From Peptococcaceae bacterium (GTDB lineage Bacteria; Bacillota; Dehalobacteriia; UBA4068; UBA4997), in contig JAAWKH010000001.1 in NCBI GenBank assembly GCA_022797295.1, positions 122,060 to 186,059 on the forward strand: a DNA stretch of 64,000 nt, read 5' to 3'. Shown piece by piece: positions 8,345 through 17,121 of this stretch; positions within the stretch are counted from its first letter, which is position 1, and each line of letters starts with the position of its first letter. A model generated the notes under the pieces. The model was not told the DNA's origin. It worked only from the letters and a program-made list of their open reading frames with translations, and ran no database searches. The translations under genes were made by a program, and so were the position numbers.

Positions 8345-9082
8345 ATGGCGGTTTGGGTAATTTCAGATTTACATCTTTCCCTAAATCAGCCTTTTGTGCC
8401 AGGGAGTGTGCCGCAGCTTTACAAACCAATGGCCACTTTTGGCGAAAAATGGTATGATCACGTGACCAAGCTTTATATCAACTGGCAGCGGCTGGTGGCT
8501 CCAGAGGATATTGTTTTTGTGCCGGGCGATGTTAGTTGGGCTATGCGTCTGCCGGAGCTTGAGCATGATTTGGCTTTTTTAGGCAGTCTGCCTGGGCGGA
8601 TTTATCTTTCCAAGGGTAATCACGATTTTTGGTGGGAAACTAAGAATAAGGTTGCGCCCTTACTGCCGCCTAATGTGCGGCTGTTGCAGCACGAGGCCTG
8701 CCGGGCAGAAGGCTTGGTGGCTGCGGCCACTCGTGGTTGGTATTGTCCTGGCAGTCAAGATTTTGACTTGGAGGCAGCCAAAATTTATCGTCGTGAATGT
8801 TTGCGGGTTGAAATGGCCTTGCAACAGGCTGCGCAGCTTAATCAGGAGGCGGGCGGCGGCCTGGAAACTGTGTTGCTGTTGCATTTTCCGCCGGTTAATG
8901 ATAAATGGGATTACAACGAATTAATCGAGTTAATGCAAAAAAATCAGGTCACGCGTTGTTTTTATGGCCATCTGCACGGTGGAAAAAGCGCTCAGGCCTT
9001 GCAGGGAGAGCGTTGGGGCATTGAGTTTGCTTTGGTTAGCACAGATTTTTTGGCGCACCAGCCGCTTTTAATTACGCGTTGA
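8345..9082 (+). CDS. Calcineurin-like metallophosphoesterase
   Basis: 245 residues. All five metal-binding motifs of the family are visible in order: ISDLHL near residue 5, PGDVSW near 60, KGNHDFWW near 88, LLHFPP near 180 and YGHLHG near 213. The substrate (phosphoprotein, nucleotide or phospholipid) cannot be told from these. It is packed in an operon between DUF1294 and the YgiQ-like gene. The class is certain; the role is not. Confidence 0.88.
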   Translation: MAVWVISDLHLSLNQPFVPGSVPQLYKPMATFGEKWYDHVTKLYINWQRLVAPEDIVFVPGDVSWAMRLPELEHDLAFLGSLPGRIYLSKGNHDFWWETKNKVAPLLPPNVRLLQHEACRAEGLVAAATRGWYCPGSQDFDLEAAKIYRRECLRVEMALQQAAQLNQEAGGGLETVLLLHFPPVNDKWDYNELIELMQKNQVTRCFYGHLHGGKSAQALQGERWGIEFALVSTDFLAHQPLLITR

Positions 9083-9093
9083 GGGAGAAAAAA

Positions 9094-11004
9094 ATGTTTT
9101 TACCAATTAATCGTCAGGATATGAATTTACGAGATTGGCATTATCTGGATTTTTTAATCATCACAGGTGACGCCATTGTTGACCATTATTCCTTTGGCTC
9201 GCCTTTGATTGGCCGTTGGCTGGAGCACTTGGGCTATCGGGTGGGTATAATTGCCCAACCGGATTGGCATAATGTGGAAAGCCTGAAAGTTATGGGCAAA
9301 CCACGTTTTGGGGTGCTGGTGAGCGCTGGCAATCTGGATTCGATGATTAACCATTATACCGCTGCCAAAAAGCCGCGTCGGCAGGACGCTTATTCGCCGG
9401 GTGGTCAGGCTGGTTTGCGCCCGGATTATGCAGCAGCGGTATATAGTCGGTTGGCTAAGCAGGCTTTTCCTGATACGCCGGTGATTTTGGGCGGTGTGGA
9501 GGCCAGTATGCGCCGCTTTGCGCATTATGATTACTGGTCGGATTCCGTTAAGCCCTCCTGGTTGGTGGAGGGTGGCGCTGACCTGCTGGTTTATGGTATG
9601 GCCGAGTTGACATTGCAGGAGGTGGCGGCCATTTTGGCAGGCGGCGGCACGGTTGCGGATTGTCGTCAGGTGCCGGGGTTGGCCTATCTTTTACCGCTAG
9701 GGTCGCCGCTGCCGCAAAGGCGGGCTTTGGAAATCCCTAGCTTAAAGCAGGTGCGCAGCAGCAAGCGAGCCTTTGCCAAGGCTTTTCAGCAGATTGACCG
9801 AGAGCAGAATTTTTATGATGGCAAAATTTTGCTGCAACGGCATAATGAGGTTTATCTGGTGGTAAATCCGCCGCAGCGGCCGCTGACCACACCGGAAATG
9901 GACGAGATATATGAGCTGCCTTTTACCAACAGCTGGCATTCCAGCTATGATGCACTGGGCGGCGTGCCGGCTTTGGCTGAGGTGGAATTTTCCTTGCTTT
10001 CGCATCGTGGCTGCTTTGGCGGTTGTGCTTTTTGTTCAATCGGTCATCATCAGGGTTCGATTATTCAAAATCGCAGTGCGCAAAGCATTTTGGCTGAGGC
10101 TAGGCGTTTGACGCAAAAGCCCAATTTTAAGGGTTATATTCATGATTTGGGCGGTCCCACGGCCAACTTCCGCGGGCAAGGTTGTGCTAAAGCGCGTAAA
10201 TTTGGGCCGTGTCGCAATAAAAAATGCCTTTATCCAGAGCCTTGCGCTAATTTGAAGCCGGATATGCATGAGTATATGGGTTTGTTACGTCAGGTGGCGG
10301 CTTTGCCAGGGGTGAAAAAGGTTTTCATTCGTTCTGGTATTCGTTATGATTATCTGCTGTTGGATAGAAGCGAGGCTTTTTTGCGGCAGCTGACAGCTAA
10401 TCATGTGAGCGGGCATTTAAAGGTGGCGCCAGAGCATAGCCAGCCTGCGGTTTTGGCGGCAATGGGCAAGCCGGGCTGGGCGGTTTACCGTCGTTTTGCT
10501 GCCAAATTTGCTAAGCAAAATGAGCTGTTGGACAAAAAACAATATCTGTTGCCATATTTTATCGCTGCTCATCCTGGCTGCACCTTGCAGGAGGCTGTGC
10601 AGTTGGCGGTTCAAATGAAGCAGGGCGGCTGGCAGCCGGAGCAGGTGCAGCTGTTTTTGCCATCGCCGGGCAGTAAAAGCACTTGTATGTATTACACTGG
10701 GCTAAATCCAGATGATATGCAGCCAGTTTACGTGCCTAAAAGCCGAGAGGAGCGGGAAATGCAGCTGGCCTTGTTGCTTTACGCGCAGCCGCAAAAGCAA
10801 GCTTTGGTGCGCAAAGCCTTGCAAAAGGCCGGGCGTGAAGATTTGATTGGCTGGGGGCGGCAATATTTGGTGCCGCCGGAGGGCACGCCGCCTTGGCGGC
10901 AAAATAAGGCGAAAATTAAGCAAAAAAATATTAATCCGCAAGAAAAAAATAATAAACCGAATAAACCTAAGGGGTATAATAAAACGCAAAGGGGGCGGCG
11001 TTGA
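9094..11004 (+). CDS. YgiQ family radical SAM protein
   Basis: 636 residues. The 4Fe-4S/SAM motif is CFGGCAFC near residue 310, preceded by an N-terminal domain with GGVEASMRRFAHYDYW and followed by SGHLKVAPEHS and a C-terminal part ending in a basic lysine/asparagine-rich tail, all typical of YgiQ. Cysteine clusters such as CRNKKCLYPEPC may hold a further metal site. The reaction is unknown in the family. The ATG at 9094 is six nt after GGGAG; an upstream TTG overlapping the previous gene lacks this. It ends overlapping the next start (TGATG). Confidence 0.9.
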   Translation: MFLPINRQDMNLRDWHYLDFLIITGDAIVDHYSFGSPLIGRWLEHLGYRVGIIAQPDWHNVESLKVMGKPRFGVLVSAGNLDSMINHYTAAKKPRRQDAYSPGGQAGLRPDYAAAVYSRLAKQAFPDTPVILGGVEASMRRFAHYDYWSDSVKPSWLVEGGADLLVYGMAELTLQEVAAILAGGGTVADCRQVPGLAYLLPLGSPLPQRRALEIPSLKQVRSSKRAFAKAFQQIDREQNFYDGKILLQRHNEVYLVVNPPQRPLTTPEMDEIYELPFTNSWHSSYDALGGVPALAEVEFSLLSHRGCFGGCAFCSIGHHQGSIIQNRSAQSILAEARRLTQKPNFKGYIHDLGGPTANFRGQGCAKARKFGPCRNKKCLYPEPCANLKPDMHEYMGLLRQVAALPGVKKVFIRSGIRYDYLLLDRSEAFLRQLTANHVSGHLKVAPEHSQPAVLAAMGKPGWAVYRRFAAKFAKQNELLDKKQYLLPYFIAAHPGCTLQEAVQLAVQMKQGGWQPEQVQLFLPSPGSKSTCMYYTGLNPDDMQPVYVPKSREEREMQLALLLYAQPQKQALVRKALQKAGREDLIGWGRQYLVPPEGTPPWRQNKAKIKQKNINPQEKNNKPNKPKGYNKTQRGRR

Positions 11005-12380
11005 TGTCGCTGTGCTTGGGCGTAGGCGTTGATTTGCTGGAAAAGCGGCGTTTGAACGGTTGGTTGCAAAGGCCGGGCGTGCGCCGGCGTTTCAGTGCGG
11101 CGGAGATTGCCTTTGCTGAAGCCAGCGGCCGGCCGGAGGAGGCTTTGGCTTCAGCTTTCGCTGCTAAGGAGGCTTTTTACAAAGCGGCTTGCACCGCTTT
11201 GGGTGATTTGCCGGAGCTGCCCTCTTGGTTTTGGTTGGCCAGTTTGCAGCGGTTGCCTAATGGCCGGCCTCAGATGTTGGTGGAGGAGCCGCTAGCCGGT
11301 AAATTAAAGGCGGCCGGTGTGGGGCAGATTATGCTTAGTCTGACTCACGACCGGGAGCGAGTGCTGGCAGTTGTGCTTTTGTTGCCCACAGGGTTAGCTG
11401 ATGATGCGCAAGTCGAGGCGGAAGAGCTTTTGTTACATTTGATGCCGCCGGGTTATTATCCGTTGGCAGAAGCTGAAGCTGTTGCGAATGAGCCTGAATT
11501 GTTGGAGTTGAATATGTCGCTGGTTGCCAGTTGGCTACCGGAGCGACTGCCTGCTGCACATAAGGGCAGTTTTGGCCACGTGCTGGTGGTGGGTGGTAGT
11601 AAAAACTTTCACGGTGCGGTGCAAATGGCGGCGGAGGCTGCCTTGCGTGGTGGCGCTGGCCTGGTGACGTTGGCGGCTCCATTTGAGATTGAACCGCTTT
11701 CACCAGAGGCTATGCGTTTGCCGTTGGTTTCGTTTGGTGGTTATTTATCTGAGGAAGCGCTGCCGGTTTTGCAGACTCATTTGTCTGGCAAAGTGTTGGC
11801 TTTGGGTATGGGTTTAGGCCGAGAACCTGCCACTTGCAAATTGGCTTTGGCTTTGGCTCAAAGCTTGCAACCGCGGGTGATTGACGCTGACGCACTTTTT
11901 GCTTTGGCGGCGGAGCCGGTGCCGGTGCCCGGTGCGATTTTAACGCCGCACAACGGGGAAATGGCCCGTCTGTTGGGCGAGGCCTGGACAGATGAGGCGG
12001 TGGAAGCCGGTCGTTTGCAGGCGGTGCAGCTTTGTGCGGAAAAATATCAGGCGGTTACGGTGCTGAAAGGCTATCGAACGTTGATTTGTGAACCGCCGGA
12101 GCAAAGCCGGGCGGCAGGCTGTTCGCAACGGATATTTGTCAATACTACCGGCAATCCAGGTATGGCCACCGGCGGCAGTGGCGACGTTTTGGCTGGTTTG
12201 GCAGCGGCCTGGCTGGCTCAGGGTTTGCCGGATTGGCAGGCGGCGGCTTTGGCTGTTTATCTGCACGGTTTGGCTGGAGATTTGGCAGCGGCAGCTCTTT
12301 CACCGTATGCGCTGACAGCTACGGATATTATAAGATTTTTGCCGCAGGCTTATTTACAGCTGATGGCGGCTAAGGAGTAG
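11004..12380 (+). CDS. AcpS-NnrD fusion: holo-ACP synthase plus ADP/ATP-dependent NAD(P)HX dehydratase
   Basis: 458 residues. Residues about 1-128 are AcpS, the 4'-phosphopantetheinyl transferase acting on acyl carrier protein, with GVGVDLLEKRR and FAAKEAFYKA. Residues about 170-455 are NnrD (YjeF C-terminal domain), which repairs hydrated NAD(P)H, with GHVLVVGGS, AGLVTLAAP, ILTPHNGEMARLL and the nucleotide site NPGMATGGSGDVLAG. The usual NnrE epimerase domain between them is missing; only a linker of about 40 residues remains. In many Bacillota acpS, nnr and alr are neighbours, so this looks like a fusion of that gene order with loss of the middle domain. Confidence 0.88.
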   Translation: MSLCLGVGVDLLEKRRLNGWLQRPGVRRRFSAAEIAFAEASGRPEEALASAFAAKEAFYKAACTALGDLPELPSWFWLASLQRLPNGRPQMLVEEPLAGKLKAAGVGQIMLSLTHDRERVLAVVLLLPTGLADDAQVEAEELLLHLMPPGYYPLAEAEAVANEPELLELNMSLVASWLPERLPAAHKGSFGHVLVVGGSKNFHGAVQMAAEAALRGGAGLVTLAAPFEIEPLSPEAMRLPLVSFGGYLSEEALPVLQTHLSGKVLALGMGLGREPATCKLALALAQSLQPRVIDADALFALAAEPVPVPGAILTPHNGEMARLLGEAWTDEAVEAGRLQAVQLCAEKYQAVTVLKGYRTLICEPPEQSRAAGCSQRIFVNTTGNPGMATGGSGDVLAGLAAAWLAQGLPDWQAAALAVYLHGLAGDLAAAALSPYALTATDIIRFLPQAYLQLMAAKE

Positions 12381-12389
12381 TGATAAGGT

Positions 12390-13559
12390 ATGGATTATGG
12401 ATTGGAAATGCTGACGCGGCCGGCCTGGATTGAGGTTGATTTGGCAGCATTGCGAGAAAATTTTGCGAATATTAAAGGTTTGTTGCCAGAGGGATTGCCG
12501 ATTGTGGCGGTGGTGAAGGCTGACGCTTACGGGCACGGTGCGGTGCAAGTGGCGGAGTGTTTGTTGGCGGAGGGAGCCAGTCGTTTGGCTGTGGCAACGC
12601 TGGACGAGGCGTTGACTTTGCGTCGGGCCGGTATAACTGCGCCGATTATGCTGTTGGGTTTTTGTGCGCCGGAACTGCCGGTTTTGCAGTTGGCTGTGGC
12701 TCAGGAGCTTATTTTGCCGGTTTATTCTTTGGCTCAGGCTCAGCTGTTGGCGGCAGCCGCGCAGGCGGTTGGCCGGCCTGCTTTGGCTCAGTTGGTGTTG
12801 GACACTGGCATGGGGCGGATTGGTTTGTTGCCAACGCCGGAGGGTTTGCAGGAGGCTTTGGCTATTGCGGCTCTGTCGGATTTGCAACTGGAGGGTATGT
12901 TTTCCCATTTTGCAGCGGCGGATGAGCTGGATAAAAGCTATTCGGAACAACAGCTGAACGTTTACCAGCAGTTTGCGGCGGCTTTGGCGGCAGCCGGGGT
13001 GAAGTTACCATTGCTTAATTTGGCTAACAGCGCCGGGCTTATGGAGTTGCCGTCGGCCAGACTAGCTATGGTGCGAGCTGGTATTATTCTTTATGGCTAT
13101 TATCCGTCAGCTGATGTGGAGCGGAGCCGGCTTGCTTTGCGGCCAGTGCTTTCGATTAAAGCTAGGCTGACCTGCGTTAAATGGTTGCCGGCAGGCTCAG
13201 CCATTAGCTATGGTTGCACATTTGTTACCAAACGTCCATCTTTAATTGGCACTGTGCCGGTAGGCTATGCTGACGGTTGGCGGCGCGCTTTGGGCAACTG
13301 TGGCGAGGTTTTGTTGGCCGGCTTGCGTTTGCCGATTGTGGGACGGGTTTGTATGGACCAATTTATGGTTGATTTAACAGCGGCAGCGGAGCAGGGGATT
13401 GAAGTGCAGGCTGGTGATGAGGTGATTTTGCTGGGTGAGGATCCGCAAACTGGCGAGCGCATTGACGCTGATGAAATTGCAGCCCGTCTGAACACGATTA
13501 GCTATGAGGTTTTAAGTTCGTTGTTGCCACGTTTGCCGCGGATATATTTAAATCGTTAA
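12390..13559 (+). CDS. alr: Alanine racemase
   Basis: 389 residues. It interconverts L- and D-alanine with pyridoxal phosphate for peptidoglycan. The PLP lysine lies in VVKADAYGHG near residue 44. The catalytic tyrosine region is AISYGCTF followed by VGYADGWRR near residue 290, and GRVCMDQFMVDLT follows. Ten bp separate it from the AcpS-NnrD gene. The ATG at 12390 is used; an in-frame ATG six codons later is an alternative. In sporulating species a second, sporulation-linked racemase can exist; nothing here shows that role. Confidence 0.95.
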   Translation: MDYGLEMLTRPAWIEVDLAALRENFANIKGLLPEGLPIVAVVKADAYGHGAVQVAECLLAEGASRLAVATLDEALTLRRAGITAPIMLLGFCAPELPVLQLAVAQELILPVYSLAQAQLLAAAAQAVGRPALAQLVLDTGMGRIGLLPTPEGLQEALAIAALSDLQLEGMFSHFAAADELDKSYSEQQLNVYQQFAAALAAAGVKLPLLNLANSAGLMELPSARLAMVRAGIILYGYYPSADVERSRLALRPVLSIKARLTCVKWLPAGSAISYGCTFVTKRPSLIGTVPVGYADGWRRALGNCGEVLLAGLRLPIVGRVCMDQFMVDLTAAAEQGIEVQAGDEVILLGEDPQTGERIDADEIAARLNTISYEVLSSLLPRLPRIYLNR

Positions 13560-13574
13560 ATGCTCATTAAGGTT

Positions 13575-13598
13575 TCCATTTGCCTAAAGTCAAATGGA
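13575..13598 (+). terminator. Possible terminator after alr
   Basis: An 8-bp stem TCCATTTG/CAAATGGA with an 8-base loop, 15 bp after the alr stop, is followed by TTATT. The T run is short, so this is a weak call. Confidence 0.4.
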
Positions 13599-13675
13599 TT
13601 ATTCACACTAAGCTCTGTCGGCGGCTTTGCCTTGGCAATCGCTAAGTGTTCACAAAAAAAATTAACAAAGAGGGG

Positions 13676-13704
13676 TTGCATTTTACCTCTCTTTGTTATA
13701 TAAT
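13676..13704 (+). promoter_or_regulatory. Promoter of the FMN riboswitch-ribU unit
   Basis: TTGCAT and TATAAT are separated by 17 bp and lie about 23 bp before the start of the FMN element, so the transcript would begin just upstream of it. The region overlaps an inverted repeat (ACAAAGAGGGG/CCTCTCTTTGT), which may also end readthrough from alr. Confidence 0.6.
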
Positions 13705-13726
13705 ATATAAAAAATTTAATAGCTGT

Positions 13727-13845
13727 CTTCGGGGCAGGGTGAAATTCCCTACCGGCGGTGAGCGTCTTTTTGGCGTAAGCCCGCGAGCGAAAGCTGATTT
13801 GGTGAAATTCCAAAGCCGACGGTATAGTCCGGATGAGAGAAGATG
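13727..13845 (+). ncRNA. FMN riboswitch (RFN element)
   Basis: The conserved blocks are all present in order: GGGGCAGGGTGAAATTCCC, TACCGGCGGT, AGCCCGCGAGC, GATTTGGTGAAATTCC, AAAGCCGACGGTATAGTC and GGATGAGAGAAGA. FMN binding should favour the downstream terminator and lower ribU expression, giving feedback control of riboflavin import. It lies about 150 nt before the ribU start. Confidence 0.95.
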
Positions 13846-13918
13846 CGATAAATACGGATACGCGCTAGCCGGTTGATGGTCGGTTTAGCGTTGGGTCTGG
13901 TATTTTAAGCTTGTTTTG

Positions 13919-13954
13919 GCTTCCCCCGAAATCTATTTTGGGAGAGGCTTTTTT
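13919..13954 (+). terminator. Riboswitch expression-platform terminator
   Basis: A stem of about 14 pairs (GCTTCCCCCGAAAT against ATTTTGGGAGAGGC, with a few GU pairs) is followed by six T residues, between the FMN aptamer and ribU. This supports control by transcription attenuation. Confidence 0.8.
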
Positions 13955-13991
13955 ATTTGAGGCAGCTATAATTACCAAAGGAGGAAGTTTG

Positions 13992-14573
13992 ATGAAGAAC
14001 CAAACCGATGTTGTAATGTCTAAAAAGCTGTCTGCTGATACTCGCCTGCTGACGCGCATTGGCTTACTAGCCGCGCTTTCAGTGGTGTTTTTGCTGGCTG
14101 TACCACGGGTGGCTTTGGTGCCGGCTGCGCCATATCTGCAATATGATATGGCGGATGTGCCAATCTTATTGGCTAGTTTTTTGTTGGGCACCGGCCCAGG
14201 GTTGTGCGTTTTGGGGTTGGTTAGCCTAATTCAGGGCGTGGTTTTGGGGGAAAACGGTCTGGTGGGTGCTTTGATGCACTTTTGCGCCACAGGTGGCCAG
14301 GTGCTGGTGGCTGTTTTTATCGCCAATCGTTTGCACGGCACCAAAGGACTGTTGCTTGGCCTTTTGGCTGGCTCTGTTACCAGAATGTTAATTATGATAC
14401 CAATGAATTTGTTGATTACAGTTTACGTTTTTGGTCAACCGGCGGAAATCGTGCGCGCGGCTATGCTGCCTGGGATTATGCCGTTTAACTTTTTGGTGGC
14501 GGCAATTAATTCGGTAATATTCTTTGTGATTTACACCGTAAATGAAAAGGTGTTTCGGGATTTAACCAAATAA
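13992..14573 (+). CDS. ribU: Riboflavin ECF transporter substrate-binding subunit RibU
   Basis: 193 residues, strongly hydrophobic with about six membrane helices. It has the RibU pattern PYLQYDMADVP after the first helix and a late NSVIFF. RibU works with the shared EcfA/A'/T module, not encoded here, to import riboflavin. The ATG at 13992 is chosen for AAAGGAGGA upstream. Regulation by the FMN riboswitch before it supports the substrate. The 3' end overlaps tmk on the other strand by 12 bp. Confidence 0.9.
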   Translation: MKNQTDVVMSKKLSADTRLLTRIGLLAALSVVFLLAVPRVALVPAAPYLQYDMADVPILLASFLLGTGPGLCVLGLVSLIQGVVLGENGLVGALMHFCATGGQVLVAVFIANRLHGTKGLLLGLLAGSVTRMLIMIPMNLLITVYVFGQPAEIVRAAMLPGIMPFNFLVAAINSVIFFVIYTVNEKVFRDLTK

Positions 14574-15191
14574 AGGGGCTGTTGCTTGCCAAATCCTTTC
14601 AGCCACAGTGTCGGCGTCGGCGTCGGCGTCAATAATAGCAATATTTTCTTCCGCCTGCAACTGGGCGAAAGCAGTTAGATACTGTTTTCGCACTGCTAGC
14701 AGGCGTTCTTCTTTTTCGTAAAGTTCGGTGTGAAAACGCCCGGCTTGAATACGGGCCAATGCCGTTGATACCGGAATATCCAAAAATATAGTCAAATTTG
14801 GCCGCAAAATTTCAGCAATAGGGCGGTTGGCATTGATCAACCAATTCAAATCCATATCAACGCTTTGGTAAGCATAGGAGGAAAAGTAATAGCGGTCGGT
14901 TAGCACGCAAACGCCCGCGTCAATCTTCTGAGAAATACCGTCAACGTTATTAAGCAGATGATCCAAACGATCTGCCACAAAAAGGCTAGCCATTACCCGG
15001 TTGTCTGCCAGGGTGCGGCCGGTTAAAATTTGCCGGATTAAAGAACCCACAGGGCCGCCGGTTGGCTCTTGGGTTGAGTAGTGTTTAATATTCAGCTGGG
15101 CGAGGCGAGCGGTCAGCTTTTGCAGCTGGGTTGTTTTACCAGAGCCGTCGATTCCCTCCAACGCTAAAAAAATACCTTTATTTTGTGTCAT
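14562..15191 (-). CDS. tmk: Thymidylate kinase
   Basis: 209 residues. It phosphorylates dTMP to dTDP. The P-loop is LEGIDGSGKTTQ near residue 11, DRYYFSSYAYQ is near residue 98 (the DR[YH] motif), and the LID region holds basic residues. Near the C-terminus a short acidic run DADADADT is coded by repeated GTCGGC units on the plus strand (about 14609-14630), possibly a slippage-prone site. It is convergent with ribU. Confidence 0.92.
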   Translation of the reverse strand: MTQNKGIFLALEGIDGSGKTTQLQKLTARLAQLNIKHYSTQEPTGGPVGSLIRQILTGRTLADNRVMASLFVADRLDHLLNNVDGISQKIDAGVCVLTDRYYFSSYAYQSVDMDLNWLINANRPIAEILRPNLTIFLDIPVSTALARIQAGRFHTELYEKEERLLAVRKQYLTAFAQLQAEENIAIIDADADADTVAERIWQATAPLFG

Positions 15192-15212
15192 TGCTTTTCC
15201 TTTATCGCTGTT

Positions 15213-15905
15213 TTAGCTATCAAGTTTTTGTTGAATAATATTATACAGATTTTGCCGCCAAAAATCAACCTTAATTCTTAATTCAGATTGGTCGGCATTT
15301 TTTTCTTCAACAGTACGTTTGGCTTGAGTCCAAATCATAACCTCACAAAGATTATCCGGCGTGTCCTGGTAAAACTGGTTATATTCTTTTAGGCTTTGGC
15401 GGATATAATCCTCAGAAAATTGTTGCAAAAAATGTTGTTCCAAGAGCAAACAACGGATATATTCATAAATTAGATGTATGCCAGTGTGTCTGGAGAGATC
15501 CTGCAAAACCGGATAGTCCAAAGTCAGGATACTGTTCTGCGGTTCAAAACGTATGTCATACCATTTGAAGAATTCTGGCAGTCCGTTAAGTACTGTATCG
15601 TGCAGAAAATGGCTACCGTAATCGGCAAAATTTGCCAGCAGTTCATTGTATAAGGCAAGCGCTTGTTGCACCTTTTTTTCAATCAAGCTATAGCCCAATT
15701 CATAGGCCTGTTGAGCGGGTATTTTTGTATTACTTACCAAGGCCTGCTGCTGTTCAGGTTCATTTGCCTGAATACAGTACAACACTGCGCCCATCAGTTG
15801 TTGGGCTTTGCTGTTGCTGATAGAGCTGCTATCGCCGCCGGTATATTGTCCCGCCAGTTTGGCAACAATCGGAATTAATTCTTCCATTATGTAATTTGTT
15901 GTCAT
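15213..15905 (-). CDS. DUF6179 family protein
   Basis: 230 residues, soluble and helical, with no catalytic motif seen. It resembles the DUF6179 proteins of Clostridia, which occur beside DUF6323 genes as here; this name is from memory of the family. The ATG at 15905 follows GGAGG at good spacing and leaves 5 bp after the upstream gene, so the pair forms an operon. Function unknown; the neighbouring cotJC suggests but does not prove a sporulation link. Confidence 0.6.
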   Translation of the reverse strand: MTTNYIMEELIPIVAKLAGQYTGGDSSSISNSKAQQLMGAVLYCIQANEPEQQQALVSNTKIPAQQAYELGYSLIEKKVQQALALYNELLANFADYGSHFLHDTVLNGLPEFFKWYDIRFEPQNSILTLDYPVLQDLSRHTGIHLIYEYIRCLLLEQHFLQQFSEDYIRQSLKEYNQFYQDTPDNLCEVMIWTQAKRTVEEKNADQSELRIKVDFWRQNLYNIIQQKLDS

Positions 15906-15910
15906 TAGGT

Positions 15911-16444
15911 TTACCTCCAGCAAATATCCTGCAAAGCAGTCATGTATAAATCATAATCCCAACGTTGTACCTCGTCAAATTTGGCATATTCACCAGGTTC
16001 ATCAGACGTTTGATAGCCCTGATAACCGGCTTGGATTGCTTGCGCAAAGTTGTATAAGCAGGTGTTTTCCAGATAATCCAAATCGCCAAAACAGAGGTTT
16101 TCAAACTGTTCTTTCATTAAGTGGAGAAGCTCGTCATCAGTAATTTCATCTTCCATTTCATTTTTGTAGAGGTAAAAAATTTCTTGTAAGCGAATGATAC
16201 TGTTTGTAAAATTGTTTAGGTTAAGGTAAGCAGAGTTGCAAAATTCATAAATGATTTTTTGAGCAATGCCAGGGCCAAATTCTACGCGCATTTGTTCCTT
16301 TAAGGTGCGGCTGCTTTCCCTGGCGATTAATTTGGCGTCCTCTTCCGTTAAAACCAAACCGAACCTTTGACTGTGCTGGTTGGCTTGCAGCACTTGGGTG
16401 GTTATGTTTTGTTCCTGACAGATAACTAACCAGTTGTTTGTCAT
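15911..16444 (-). CDS. DUF6323 family protein
   Basis: 177 residues. The N-terminal half, with QRFGLVLTEEDAKLI followed by EQMRVEFGPG and IIYEFCNSAYL, fits DUF6323 of clostridial genomes. Acidic and helical, with no signal peptide. AGGAGGAG precedes the ATG. It is the first gene of a two-gene leftward unit with the DUF6179 gene. Role unknown. Confidence 0.62.
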   Translation of the reverse strand: MTNNWLVICQEQNITTQVLQANQHSQRFGLVLTEEDAKLIARESSRTLKEQMRVEFGPGIAQKIIYEFCNSAYLNLNNFTNSIIRLQEIFYLYKNEMEDEITDDELLHLMKEQFENLCFGDLDYLENTCLYNFAQAIQAGYQGYQTSDEPGEYAKFDEVQRWDYDLYMTALQDICWR

Positions 16445-16547
16445 AAGCTTCTCCTCCTTTATTTTAATTGGGAAGCTTATTATAGCACGGCAATTTGCTT
16501 AAAACCAGTCTTGTTTTTTGTCTAATTTGATGCTATAATATAAATGG

Positions 16548-16576
16548 AAAGAGAGAGCTAAAATTGCTCTCTCTTT
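16548..16576. terminator. Hairpin terminator after cotJC
   Basis: An 11-bp perfect stem AAAGAGAGAGC/GCTCTCTCTTT with a 7-base loop lies 6 bp after the cotJC stop. The T run on the minus strand is short (TTT), so it works as a modest terminator at best. Confidence 0.6.
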
Positions 16577-16582
16577 TGCTGT

Positions 16583-17107
16583 TTATTTGGCTGTGGGGAA
16601 TTCCGGATTGAACGCATAGAAATTTCGACAGTTTAGGCGGTCCTTGGTGCGCTCCAGTGCCTCGCCAAAGCGTTGAAAATGCACAATTTCTCTTTCTCTC
16701 AGAAATTTTATTGGGTCAAGAATATCGGGGTCGTCAATCAGCATTATGATGTTATCATAGGTAGTGCGAGCTTTTTGTTCTGCTGCCATATCCTCATGCA
16801 AATCAGTGATAATATCACCTTTAGATTGGAAATAGGAGGCAGTGAAGGGGACCCCAGCAGCGGATGCAGGATAAATTCCGGTTGTATGGTCGACAAAATA
16901 GCTGTCGAAGCCCTGAGCCTTAATTTCATCAATGGTCAAATCTTTGGTTAGCTGGAATACAATGGCGCTAATCATTTCCATATGTGCCAACTCTTCTGTA
17001 CCAATATCTGTTAGCAGGCCGGCCACATCACGATAAGGAACGCTATAACGTTGGGATAAATAACGCAAGGAGGCAGCAAGCTCACCATCAGGGCCGCCAA
17101 ACACCAA
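16583..17107 (-). CDS. cotJC: CotJC (manganese-catalase-like spore coat protein), 3' segment of the split gene
   Basis: The host part is 16583-17093, giving the last 169 residues from PDGELAASLRYLSQRY to the C-terminus. It includes the ferritin-like catalase helices with DIGTEELAHMEMI and FLREREIVHFQRFGEAL, carrying the Glu and His metal ligands. The five residues before this (MVFGG, from TTG) are coded by attL/prophage DNA and have no ribosome-binding site. The missing first 31 codons are at 57273-57182. As it stands no complete protein can be made; excision of the prophage would restore 200 residues. CotJC is a coat component made in the mother cell under sigma-E control in Bacillus subtilis. 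Confidence 0.92.
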   Translation of the reverse strand: MVFGGPDGELAASLRYLSQRYSVPYRDVAGLLTDIGTEELAHMEMISAIVFQLTKDLTIDEIKAQGFDSYFVDHTTGIYPASAAGVPFTASYFQSKGDIITDLHEDMAAEQKARTTYDNIIMLIDDPDILDPIKFLREREIVHFQRFGEALERTKDRLNCRNFYAFNPEFPTAK

Positions 17108-17111
17108 TAAG
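17094..17111 (-). other. attL of the prophage
   Basis: The core TGGCGG (plus strand ccgcca, 17094-17099) is shared with attR. The phage half-site reads CTTATTGGTGTTTGGCGG on the minus strand (17111 down to 17094). To the left the DNA is cotJC codons; to the right is the recombinase stop codon, 11 bp beyond this half-site. Confidence 0.85.
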
Positions 17112-17121
17112 GTATAATAAG

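Noticed and set aside
12354..12950. Minus-strand open frame of about 200 codons opposite alr
   Set aside because: Gln/Ser/Arg-rich shadow of alanine racemase; no family resemblance.
16583..17107. cotJC 3' part as a simple decayed pseudogene
   Set aside because: Its missing 5' part is intact at the other prophage end, the joint is in frame, and no other damage is seen.
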